Notes under the pieces: model-generated
Databases searched by the model: none
The model's input: the letters and a program-made list of their open reading frames with translations, nothing else
What the model was told of the DNA's origin: nothing
From: JBBDNC01 sp040877875
GTDB taxonomy: Bacteria > Bacteroidota > Rhodothermia > Balneolales > Balneolaceae
Assembly: GCA_040877875.1 (NCBI GenBank)
Contig: JBBDNC010000055.1
Span: 1 to 5,650, forward strand
Direction of reading: 5' to 3'
Length of the DNA: 5,650 nucleotides
Program-made: the position numbers and the translations under genes
Shown: positions 1 to 5,177 of the stretch, piece after piece
Layout: each line of letters starts with the position of its first letter
How positions within the stretch are numbered: position 1 is the first letter of the stretch

Positions 1-53
1 TTGAATTGTAGTTTTCAGATTTCCAATCCCGATTTTCTATTTTGAAATTATGT

Positions 54-84
54 TTGACTAAAACCAATTAATTTTGGATATACA
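54..84 (+). promoter_or_regulatory. Possible promoter of the ankyrin-repeat gene
   Basis: TTGACT at 54-59 resembles a -35 box and TATACA at 79-84 a -10 box, but the 19-base spacing is long. TAATTTTG at 69-76 also fits the Bacteroidota -7 consensus TAnnTTTG, but no TTTG lies at the proper distance upstream of it. The region is very AT-rich, so either match could be chance. No clear Shine-Dalgarno sequence precedes the gene's ATG. Confidence 0.25.
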
Positions 85-128
85 GTTCAAAATTTTTCAT
101 AAACTCAAACTTTAATAACCTGTTACCC

Positions 129-839
129 ATGGAGCTTTCACCCTTTCTAAAAGCCGTTAAAGATGGAAATCTGGATGAAGTGCAACGTCTTCATAAAGAG
201 GGCGCGTCTCTCGAAGAAGCTCATAAAAACGGATCTACCGCACTGATTCTTGCCGCGGAAAACAATCATTTCGGTGTCGTTCAGTACCTTCTTGACCAGG
301 GAGCCAATCCCACGGCCCAGACAAAGATGGGGGGGACAGCCCTGAACCGGGCTGCTGAAAATGGCAATGTGGAAATTATGAAGTTTCTGCTCGAGAAAGA
401 GGTTCCTGTTGGAGATCTGGCTTTGTGTGTCGCCGCCAGGGAGGGGAATCTGGAAGCGGTCAAAATTCTGCTTGATGCGGGTGCCGAGATTAATGCCCGC
501 CAGCGCTGGGGACAAACGGCGTTGATGCTTGCTGCACGGGAAGGCCATTCGGATGTCGTGAAATATCTTCTGGATCAGGGTGCCAATGTTCGAATGAAAG
601 ACAAGAATGGGGATACAGCGCTGAATATCGCATTTGATAATGACAATACGGACATTGTCATGCAGCTAAAAAGGGCAGGAGCCAAAGTACAAATCAAGAA
701 ACCGCAGCCCCCCGTGCAAGAGGAGGATGAAGATGAAGCGGACGACGTGGATTCAACGGTTCCGGAAATGGATGACCTGATCGATGACGAAGACGATGTG
801 CCACCGGAGGATGTAGACCTGGATGACCGGGAGGATTGA
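129..839 (+). CDS. Ankyrin-repeat protein with hyperacidic C-terminal tail
   Basis: The 236-residue protein is almost entirely a stack of about six ankyrin repeats (roughly residues 4-32, 35-66, 69-95, 96-125, 128-158 and 161-188). Repeats 2 and 5 are canonical, with TAL-LAA starts, VV-YLLDQGAN helices and loops; repeat 3 is shortened at its end, and repeat 1 is a degenerate N-cap. Ankyrin stacks are protein-binding scaffolds, so a partner-binding role is expected but the partner is unknown. A Pro-rich hinge (192-195) leads to a tail (198-236) in which 24 of 39 residues are Asp or Glu, with a single Arg. There is no signal peptide or membrane segment, so it is probably cytoplasmic. The ATG is the first in frame, with no strong ribosome binding site. 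It converges on the dehydrogenase gene downstream and has no operon partner here. The family call is firm; the function is unknown. Confidence 0.9.
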   Translation: MELSPFLKAVKDGNLDEVQRLHKEGASLEEAHKNGSTALILAAENNHFGVVQYLLDQGANPTAQTKMGGTALNRAAENGNVEIMKFLLEKEVPVGDLALCVAAREGNLEAVKILLDAGAEINARQRWGQTALMLAAREGHSDVVKYLLDQGANVRMKDKNGDTALNIAFDNDNTDIVMQLKRAGAKVQIKKPQPPVQEEDEDEADDVDSTVPEMDDLIDDEDDVPPEDVDLDDRED

Positions 840-845
840 ATCCAT

Positions 846-885
846 TTGACGCTTGTATAGGACCTGTATTATTTATACGTGTCAA
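846..885 (+). terminator. Hairpin after the ankyrin gene, possible terminator
   Basis: TTGACGC (846-852) pairs with GTGTCAA (879-885), including one G-U pair. After a TT bulge, GTATA (855-859) pairs with TATAC (874-878) around a 14-base loop. It begins seven bases after the stop codon. No true T-run follows in either direction (TTAAAAG on the + strand), so it may be a weak terminator or just an mRNA 3'-end stabilising stem. Confidence 0.35.
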
Positions 886-890
886 TTAAA

Positions 891-1066
891 AGAAGGCTTT
901 GAAAAACCTGAATTTTTGTTCAAGATCAAGACCAGAGGGATTTTAAAACCGCAGCATATTAGTCATATGTGAGGATTTTAAAATCCCGCTCCTCCTTTAT
1001 CCCACGGAGCGATAGCGGAGTGATAACGCAGATATTGGGCAAAAAGACAGTTTTGCAAAGCCTTCT
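891..1066 (+). mobile_element. MITE-like element, copy A (non-autonomous, no coding capacity)
   Basis: This 176-bp element is bounded by a perfect 11-bp inverted repeat, AGAAGGCTTTG (891-901) and CAAAGCCTTCT (1056-1066). The repeat extends to about 17 bp with one mismatch. AAA flanks both ends and could be a 3-bp target duplication, although the AT-rich context makes this weak. The interior is highly similar to the element at 4199-4368 read on the other strand; shared blocks include CCAGAGGGA, CCGCAGCATAT, ATATGTGAGGATTT, GTGATAACGCAG and ATTGGGCAAAA. A central hairpin at 937-987 pairs GGGATTTTAAAA with TTTTAAAATCCC, with an inner CATAT/ATATG stem (955-959, 965-969). No credible ORF is present. 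Terminal GGCTTTGCA is reminiscent of IS5-type ends, but the parent transposase is not in the window and that assignment is inference. Confidence 0.75.
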
Positions 1067-1204
1067 AAAAATGCATCTATTTTCCTTAACGATTCAATTA
1101 AATTTCTTACACTGCTGTCAAGCTTTGATTGCAGCTATTTTACAGCCTCCTGCGGCGGCTCACTTTTGTCAGTATAGCGATACAGAATCACCTTTCTTTT
1201 TAGC
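1067..1204. other. Convergent intergenic spacer, no gene seen
   Basis: This stretch between element copy A and the 3' end of the dehydrogenase gene holds no credible gene. One hairpin is visible: GCTGTCAA (1114-1121) pairs with TTGA (1125-1128) and CAGC (1132-1135), with a TTG bulge. It lacks a T-run on the minus strand, so it is not a convincing terminator for the dehydrogenase. No other structure was recognised. Confidence 0.5.
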
Positions 1205-2824
1205 TTATTCTCCATCGGCGTAATCAAAAAACTTCAGGTCAAAGTCCACGTCTTTACGCGGCCGGTACGTCAAAGATCTCGGCAGTAGAAATTGAAGCAG
1301 GTAATCGCGTCCGCCGGCCTTGGCGTCGTTGCCACTCATATTGAACCCTCCGAAAGGCTGAGCGCCAACGAGTGAACCGGTGCAACCTCGGTTGATATAC
1401 AGGTTGCCCACCTTATATTCGCGCAAAGCTTTTTTGATCTTTCTCGGGTCTTTCGAGTGATAAGCTCCGGTGAGCCCATATCGTGTGTCGTTGGCAATAT
1501 CCATTGCATGACCGGTATTTTCAGCCTTAATAAAGGCTACAACCGGACCGAAGATCTCCTCCTGGGCAATACGGTCGTCCGGCGAGATATCCCTGAAAAT
1601 TGTCGGCTGGATATAGAATCCTTTTTCCGGTGTCTCGGCACGCTCGCCTCCGGTCACCAGGGTTCCTTCTTTTTTCCCGATTTCAATGTATCCCATGATT
1701 TTGTCCACGGCTTTCTGATTGATGACCGGCCCCATCGGGTAGTTTTCTTTGGCGTTGCCTACCTGAACCTTCCGGGTACGCTCGGTTACCATATCCAGCA
1801 ACTCATCGTAGATCTCTTTGTGAGCGATTACCCGTGAGCCGGCCGAACATTTTTGTCCCTGGTAGCCAAAGGCGGATTGCACAATGGAGTCTGCAGCATT
1901 GTCCAGGTCGGCATCCGAGTCTACTACGACTGCATTTTTACCTCCCATTTCGGCGACGATACGCTTTAAAAACTTCTGATCGTCTCCCGTCGGTTCTGCG
2001 GCAATTTGGTTCAGATGAAGTCCGACGTTCATGGAGCCGGTAAAGGAGATAAAACGGGTATTTTTATACCTGGCCAGGTTTTCACCTACTTCTATATCGC
2101 CTCCCGTCACATAATTGAAAACGCCTTTCGGCAGACCCACTTCATCTAATATTTCAGCAAGAAGATATCCCATTTTCGGGGTGTCCGGCGCCGGTTTTGC
2201 TACAACTGTATTTCCTGCTGCAACCGGGGCCATGGCCATTCCTGTGAAAATGGCAAAGGGAAAGTTCCACGGGGAGATGGTTACTCCGGCACCCATCGGC
2301 ATATAGATGGTTTTGTTTTGGTCTCCTTTCGAGTCCATGACTCCCATCCCCTGGTCGAGCCGCAACGCCTCGTAAGCATAGTATTCGATAAAGTCGATGG
2401 CCTCACAGGTGTCGGCATCCGCCTCGGTGAAATTTTTTCCGGATTCACTAATCATCCAGGCGTTGATTTCAAGCCTTCGTTTACGGATTGCGTCCGCTGC
2501 CCTGAACAGGTAACGGGTTCTTTCCTCCGCAGAAACATACTGCCATGATTCAAATGCTTTCCAGGCATCCTCCATCGCTTCGATCGCCTGTTGTTTATCG
2601 GCCGACTGAAATTCACCGATCACTTCATGGGTATTGGAAGGATTGGTACTTTCGAATGTGCCATTTTTTCCTTTTACAAATTCGCCATTGATGTACAGGT
2701 CGTGCTCTTTCCCGAATTTTTTCCGTACCTGTTCAATCGCCTCTTTTTGTTTTTGGACAACAGATTGATCCTCAAAATCCAAATAGACTTCGTTTCTATA
2801 TTTTTCAAGTGTTAAATCTCTCAT
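1205..2824 (-). CDS. pruA: 1-Pyrroline-5-carboxylate (glutamate semialdehyde) dehydrogenase, RocA/PruA type
   Basis: The product is a 539-residue monofunctional NAD-dependent aldehyde dehydrogenase. It oxidises glutamate-5-semialdehyde to glutamate, the second step of proline catabolism. Visible motifs are PWNFPFAI (185-192, Asn187 of the oxyanion hole), VAKPAPDTP (Lys210, NAD binding), FTGS (261-264), AEMGGKN with general base Glu292, GQKCSAGSR with catalytic Cys326, EEIFGPV (422-428, NAD ribose contact) and INRGCTGSLVGAQPFGG (478-494). The last motif is the substrate-loop signature that separates this family from other aldehyde dehydrogenases. The length is slightly above Bacillus RocA because of a charged C-terminal extension after about residue 515. 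The start is supported by GAGG four bases upstream (minus strand of 2829-2832). There is no fused proline dehydrogenase domain and no proline dehydrogenase gene in the window, so that partner must lie elsewhere. It is transcribed divergently from gap. Confidence 0.95.
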   Translation of the reverse strand: MRDLTLEKYRNEVYLDFEDQSVVQKQKEAIEQVRKKFGKEHDLYINGEFVKGKNGTFESTNPSNTHEVIGEFQSADKQQAIEAMEDAWKAFESWQYVSAEERTRYLFRAADAIRKRRLEINAWMISESGKNFTEADADTCEAIDFIEYYAYEALRLDQGMGVMDSKGDQNKTIYMPMGAGVTISPWNFPFAIFTGMAMAPVAAGNTVVAKPAPDTPKMGYLLAEILDEVGLPKGVFNYVTGGDIEVGENLARYKNTRFISFTGSMNVGLHLNQIAAEPTGDDQKFLKRIVAEMGGKNAVVVDSDADLDNAADSIVQSAFGYQGQKCSAGSRVIAHKEIYDELLDMVTERTRKVQVGNAKENYPMGPVINQKAVDKIMGYIEIGKKEGTLVTGGERAETPEKGFYIQPTIFRDISPDDRIAQEEIFGPVVAFIKAENTGHAMDIANDTRYGLTGAYHSKDPRKIKKALREYKVGNLYINRGCTGSLVGAQPFGGFNMSGNDAKAGGRDYLLQFLLPRSLTYRPRKDVDFDLKFFDYADGE

Positions 2825-3010
2825 AATTCCTCGATTTTAAAATTTGATATTGAAGCTTTATTCAGGATGGGTATGAAACATAACAAATAAGATGGGTTAA
2901 AGAAGATTATTTGGCCCGAAAAAAGCGCTACCATCTATTTTTTCCTCTTGTATCCGGATTTTAACAGAGAAAAATGGATTGATACCATCATAACCTTTAT
3001 TTTAAAGCGA

Positions 3011-3035
3011 TTTGTAACATGTTGAATTATATAAT
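3011..3035 (+). promoter_or_regulatory. Probable gap promoter in the divergent pruA-gap spacer
   Basis: A perfect TATAAT lies at 3030-3035 and would place transcription initiation near 3042, giving a leader of about 20 bases that just includes the ribosome binding site. The same bases run on as TATAATTTG, close to the Bacteroidota -7 element. The only upstream candidate is TTTG at 3011-3014, which is closer than usual, so the -35/-33 part is unconvincing. The rest of the 237-bp spacer must also hold the pruA promoter, but I could not pick a clear one. An ATCCGGAT palindrome sits at 2952-2959 with no assigned role. Confidence 0.35.
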
Positions 3036-3061
3036 TTGAATTGAAAAGGAGATGAATTTTT

Positions 3062-4060
3062 ATGGCTAAAACAAAAATCGGAATTAACGGGTTTGGACGG
3101 ATTGGAAGACTGGTAACACGTTCTATCCTACAGTATCACAAAAATGACATTGAAGTGGTAGGTGTCAATGACTTGACGGATGCCAAGACCCTGGCACATC
3201 TATTTAAATACGATTCGGTTCACGGAACCTGGCCGGGAGACGTGAAGGTTCAAGGTAATGATATTCACATTGACGGAATGAAAATCCAGGTCAGTGCCGA
3301 GCGGGATCCTGCGAATTTGAAATGGGGCGAACTGGGTGCTGAAATTGTAGTCGAATCAACCGGGCTGTTCCGGGACGATAAGAGTGCCGGCAAGCATCTT
3401 CAGGCCGGAGCAAAGAAAGTGATTATCTCGGCTCCTGCAAAAGGAGATGTGAAGACGATTGTTCTGGGTGTCAATGATGATGAAATTGATGCGAATACTA
3501 AATTATTCTCGAATGCAAGTTGTACCACAAACTGTCTTGCGCCGATGGTAAAGGTTCTGGATGAAGCATTTGGAGTGGAACAGGGTTTTATGACAACCAT
3601 TCATGCGTACACGGGCGATCAACAGATTGTTGACGGCCCACACAAGGATTTACGCAGAGCCCGGGCGGCTGCGAATAACATTGTGCCTACAACCACCGGT
3701 GCTGCAGTGGCTGTCGGGCTGGTTCTTCCTCACCTGGACGGAAAACTCGACGGCGGTGCCGTTCGCGTTCCGGTTCCGGATGGTTCTCTTACAGATTTTA
3801 CGGCTGTTGTAAGTCGTGATGTAACTGAAAAGGAAGTCCTGGATGCATTTAAAAAGGCAGCCGGTGGAAATCTGAAAGGAATTCTCGAATATTCCGAAGA
3901 GGAGCTGGTTTCCAGTGATATCATCGGAAATCCACACTCCTGTATTTTCGACAGCGGTATGACGAAAGTCGATGGCAAAGTTGTAAAAATTATCGGCTGG
4001 TATGATAACGAAGCAGGTTACTCGGCACGAACGGCCGATTTGATCGCCAAACTGGCATAA
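3062..4060 (+). CDS. gap: Glyceraldehyde-3-phosphate dehydrogenase, type I, NAD-dependent
   Basis: The 332-residue protein is full length for the homotetrameric cytosolic glycolytic enzyme, which converts glyceraldehyde-3-phosphate, NAD and phosphate to 1,3-bisphosphoglycerate. The Rossmann motif GINGFGRIGR is at 7-16. Asp37 in VNDLTD is the residue that contacts the NAD ribose and disfavours NADP. The active site SNASCTTNCLAPMVK carries the nucleophile Cys154, and His181 in TTIHAYTGDQ is the base partner. DGPHKDLRRARAA (191-203) is the S-loop and keeps the Pro typical of NAD-specific forms. GWYDNEAGYSAR (312-323) is the conserved C-terminal signature. The start is fixed by AGGAG at 3047-3051, ten bases upstream; the ATG at 3052 is out of frame. 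No pgk follows, so the gene appears to be monocistronic and ends at a strong hairpin. Confidence 0.97.
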   Translation: MAKTKIGINGFGRIGRLVTRSILQYHKNDIEVVGVNDLTDAKTLAHLFKYDSVHGTWPGDVKVQGNDIHIDGMKIQVSAERDPANLKWGELGAEIVVESTGLFRDDKSAGKHLQAGAKKVIISAPAKGDVKTIVLGVNDDEIDANTKLFSNASCTTNCLAPMVKVLDEAFGVEQGFMTTIHAYTGDQQIVDGPHKDLRRARAAANNIVPTTTGAAVAVGLVLPHLDGKLDGGAVRVPVPDGSLTDFTAVVSRDVTEKEVLDAFKKAAGGNLKGILEYSEEELVSSDIIGNPHSCIFDSGMTKVDGKVVKIIGWYDNEAGYSARTADLIAKLA

Positions 4061-4111
4061 GTGAATCAGGTCTGCCGCCTGGGGTGCCAAGGATCTTTAT
4101 ACAAGCTGTCA

Positions 4112-4145
4112 CGGTCCGCCGAACGGCGGGCCGGGATTGCATTTT
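4112..4145 (+). terminator. GC-rich intrinsic terminator of gap
   Basis: CGGTCCGCC (4112-4120) pairs with GGCGGGCCG (4125-4133) across a GAAC loop, forming nine base pairs with one G-U. A TTTTT run follows at 4141-4145, about eight bases past the stem. The stem is very stable, but the gap before the T-run is longer than ideal. It lies about 50 bases after the gap stop codon. Confidence 0.6.
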
Positions 4146-4198
4146 TGTTCAGGGTCGGTCAACTTATTTGAGTGCTTCAAAACTTTCGGATCTTTATA

Positions 4199-4368
4199 AG
4201 AGGGCTTTGCACAACCGGTCTTTTGCCCAATGCCTGCGTTATCACTGCGTGGGAATCGCTGCGCTCGGTGCGGTCGGTTGAAATCCTCACATATGGACTA
4301 TATGCTGCGGTTTCAACCTCCCTCTGGCCTTGTCCTTGAACAAAATCCCTGGTTCTGCAAAGCCCTCT
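4199..4368 (-). mobile_element. MITE-like element, copy B (inverted relative to copy A)
   Basis: This 170-bp element is bounded by perfect 13-bp inverted repeats, AGAGGGCTTTGCA (4199-4211) and its complement (4356-4368). They extend to 18 bp (ending AACC) with one mismatch. ATA flanks both ends (4196-4198 and 4369-4371), a possible 3-bp target duplication. Read on the minus strand it aligns along its whole length with the element at 891-1066, at roughly three-quarters identity by eye. The central hairpin is kept: GGTTGAAA (4276-4283) pairs with TTTCAACC (4311-4318), with inner CATAT/ATATG at 4290-4304. It lies between the gap terminator and tRNA-Pro and encodes nothing credible; the open frame that enters it from 4084 has no recognisable protein features. 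Confidence 0.75.
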
Positions 4369-4471
4369 ATAAAAGAAGATCTGAGTCCGCTTTGGGAGTT
4401 GATTTTTAAATGGGTAAGGATCCTTTTATTTTCCGATGGGGAAAGTCCGATGACTTCCGCACAGGAAACTT

Positions 4472-4549
<78 letters not shown>

Positions 4550-4655
4550 AATCAATGAATGAAGCCTGGTACGAAACTGTGTATAAATGTTTCTCTGAAA
4601 GGAGTTGGTGAATACGGAATTGGTACGCGTTACGCTGCCAAAGCAATGCTTTGGC

Positions 4656-4680
4656 GGTTCAAATCCAGTCGCCCCGACCA
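4656..4680 (+). repeat. Detached tRNA-Pro 3' end with CCA; putative attachment-site remnant
   Basis: Positions 4656-4678 repeat exactly the last 23 bases of the tRNA-Pro region (4524-4546: T-loop, T-stem 3' side, acceptor 3' strand and discriminator). This copy continues into CCA, which the intact gene lacks. No matching CGGGGCG acceptor strand lies nearby, and the bases before the T-loop (GGCGG) cannot pair properly with CCAGT, so this is not a second functional tRNA. A perfect 8-bp hairpin, GCCAAAGC/GCTTTGGC (4637-4644, 4648-4655), abuts it on the left. The arrangement fits an integrase att core left by a lost tRNA-targeting element. A decayed tandem tRNA copy is the alternative. Confidence 0.6.
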
Positions 4681-4789
4681 AGCGGGCTTTTATTTATTAA
4701 ATTACTTTTTAACTTTTATTTTTTTATTTTCTTCTCGTGGTGGATGCGGATTTAATATTCCATTAACAGAAACCGATAACTTTTGAAGA
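4681..4789. other. T-rich tract and presumed promoter region of the leader-alaC unit
   Basis: From about 4687 to 4735 the + strand has no G and is mostly T with some A and C. It follows GCGGGCTTTT, which looks like the descending half of an intrinsic terminator, so the tract may end tRNA transcription. TTTAAT at 4751-4756 is a possible -10 box for the leader transcript, but no convincing -35 box lies 17 bases upstream. No gene is seen here. Confidence 0.35.
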
Positions 4790-4870
4790 ATGAATTTTAT
4801 CGATCATCAACATATCACTCCTTTGTTCGCGGCGGCAGCGGCAGCAGCAGCGGGACAAGATCCCGGGTGA
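4790..4870 (+). CDS. Alanine-rich leader peptide (26 aa, eight consecutive Ala codons)
   Basis: The short ORF begins MNFIDHQHITPLF, continues with eight alanines in a row (codons at 4829-4852), and ends GQDPG before TGA. The Ala codons are four GCG and four GCA with no GCC or GCU, so one tRNA-Ala with anticodon UGC could read the whole run. The ORF sits just upstream of a strong intrinsic terminator and in the same direction as an AlaC-type aminotransferase gene. This is the layout of regulatory leader peptides such as those of his, leu and thr operons, in which a run of the product amino acid's codons senses charged tRNA. Only a weak GAAGA lies before the ATG. The peptide itself is probably not functional. 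The chief alternative is a chance GCN repeat, but its frame, position and paired RNA segments argue against that. Confidence 0.75.
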   Translation: MNFIDHQHITPLFAAAAAAAAGQDPG

Positions 4871-4941
4871 GGAAGGAGTGTGATGATTGTTGAGCTGAGT
4901 CTCTTCAAAAGCCTTTCTCGTTCGGGAAAGGCTTTTTTTTT
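4807..4941 (+). promoter_or_regulatory. Putative alanine-responsive transcription attenuator
   Basis: Four mutually exclusive segments can be read. Segment 1, CACTCCTT (4816-4823), inside the leader ORF just before the Ala codons, pairs with AAGGAGTG (4873-4880); TCAACA (4807-4812) with TGTTGA (4888-4893) extends the stem. Segment 2, GAGGAAGG (4869-4876), can instead pair with CCTTTCTC (4912-4919) with one G-U, making an antiterminator. Segments 3 and 4 form the terminator. A ribosome stalled at the Ala codons would cover segment 1, free segment 2 and prevent termination. A ribosome reaching the stop codon (4868-4870) would cover segment 2 and allow termination. The pairings are seen directly; the mechanism is inferred from classical attenuators. 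Confidence 0.7.
4907..4941 (+). terminator. Strong intrinsic terminator (attenuator 3:4 hairpin)
   Basis: AAAAGCCTTTCTC (4907-4919) pairs with GGGAAAGGCTTTT (4924-4936) around a GTTC loop, 13 base pairs with one G-U. Nine T residues (4933-4941) follow immediately. It is the best terminator in the window, yet it follows no full-length gene, only the 26-codon leader ORF. That is why an attenuation role is proposed. Confidence 0.92.
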
Positions 4942-5177
4942 GAAATGAATTTGAAGCAGGAAGGATCATTAACCCGTGAGACGATTTGGAGAAGGCCACG
5001 CGTTCATAATTTATATGATGAAGAACAGACTAGCCGACGGGAGTGTTTTTATCCATCGGCAGGCAAAGGCAACTTTGCAGGTATTGAATTCCGGTTTCGC
5101 ACTACTAAGGAGTCCGACAGACTCCCTGGATCTTGAATTGTAAAAACCCATAACTGGCAACATAACGAAAGAAACAG
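4942..5177 (+). other. Hairpin-rich 5' leader between attenuator and alaC, no gene seen
   Basis: This 236-base spacer has no convincing ORF. It contains a run of small hairpins: TCATA/TATGA (5004-5018), GCCGACGG/CCATCGGC with one mismatch (5033-5060), GCAAAG-GCAA-CTTTGC with a GNRA-type tetraloop (5063-5078), and GGAGTC/GACTCC (5109-5125). If the attenuator drives alaC, this is untranslated mRNA. I do not recognise a known riboswitch here. A separate alaC promoter could also lie in it, but none is clear. Confidence 0.4.

Noticed and set aside
969..1223. Plus-strand ORF of 84 codons.
   Set aside because: It runs through the MITE-like copy A and the spacer, has no ribosome binding site or recognisable motif, and ends inside the dehydrogenase gene on the other strand.
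1457..1837. Long plus-strand ORF inside the dehydrogenase gene.
   Set aside because: It is the complementary-strand shadow of a well-conserved aldehyde dehydrogenase and shows no domain of its own.
4139..4161. Fragment of a third repeat copy (ATTTTTGTTCA resembles internal parts of copies A and B).
   Set aside because: The match is only about a dozen bases in T-rich sequence, with no terminal repeat; it could be chance.
4084..4281. Plus-strand ORF of 65 codons after gap.
   Set aside because: It spans the gap terminator hairpin and half of repeat copy B; the apparent protein follows from repeat sequence.
4600..4680. A second complete tRNA gene ending at the CCA.
   Set aside because: No 5' acceptor strand complementary to CGCCCCG exists upstream, the T stem is mispaired, and the only anticodon-like loop (GCAATGC) lacks U33.
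4790..4941. T-box or other known riboswitch instead of a leader-peptide attenuator.
   Set aside because: No T-box consensus (AGGGTGGNACCGCG-like) or familiar aptamer motif is seen, whereas an ORF with a run of Ala codons is present in the right place.
4945..5136. Plus-strand ORF of 63 codons between the terminator and alaC.
   Set aside because: No recognisable domain or ribosome binding site, and it overlaps several RNA hairpins; more likely untranslated leader.
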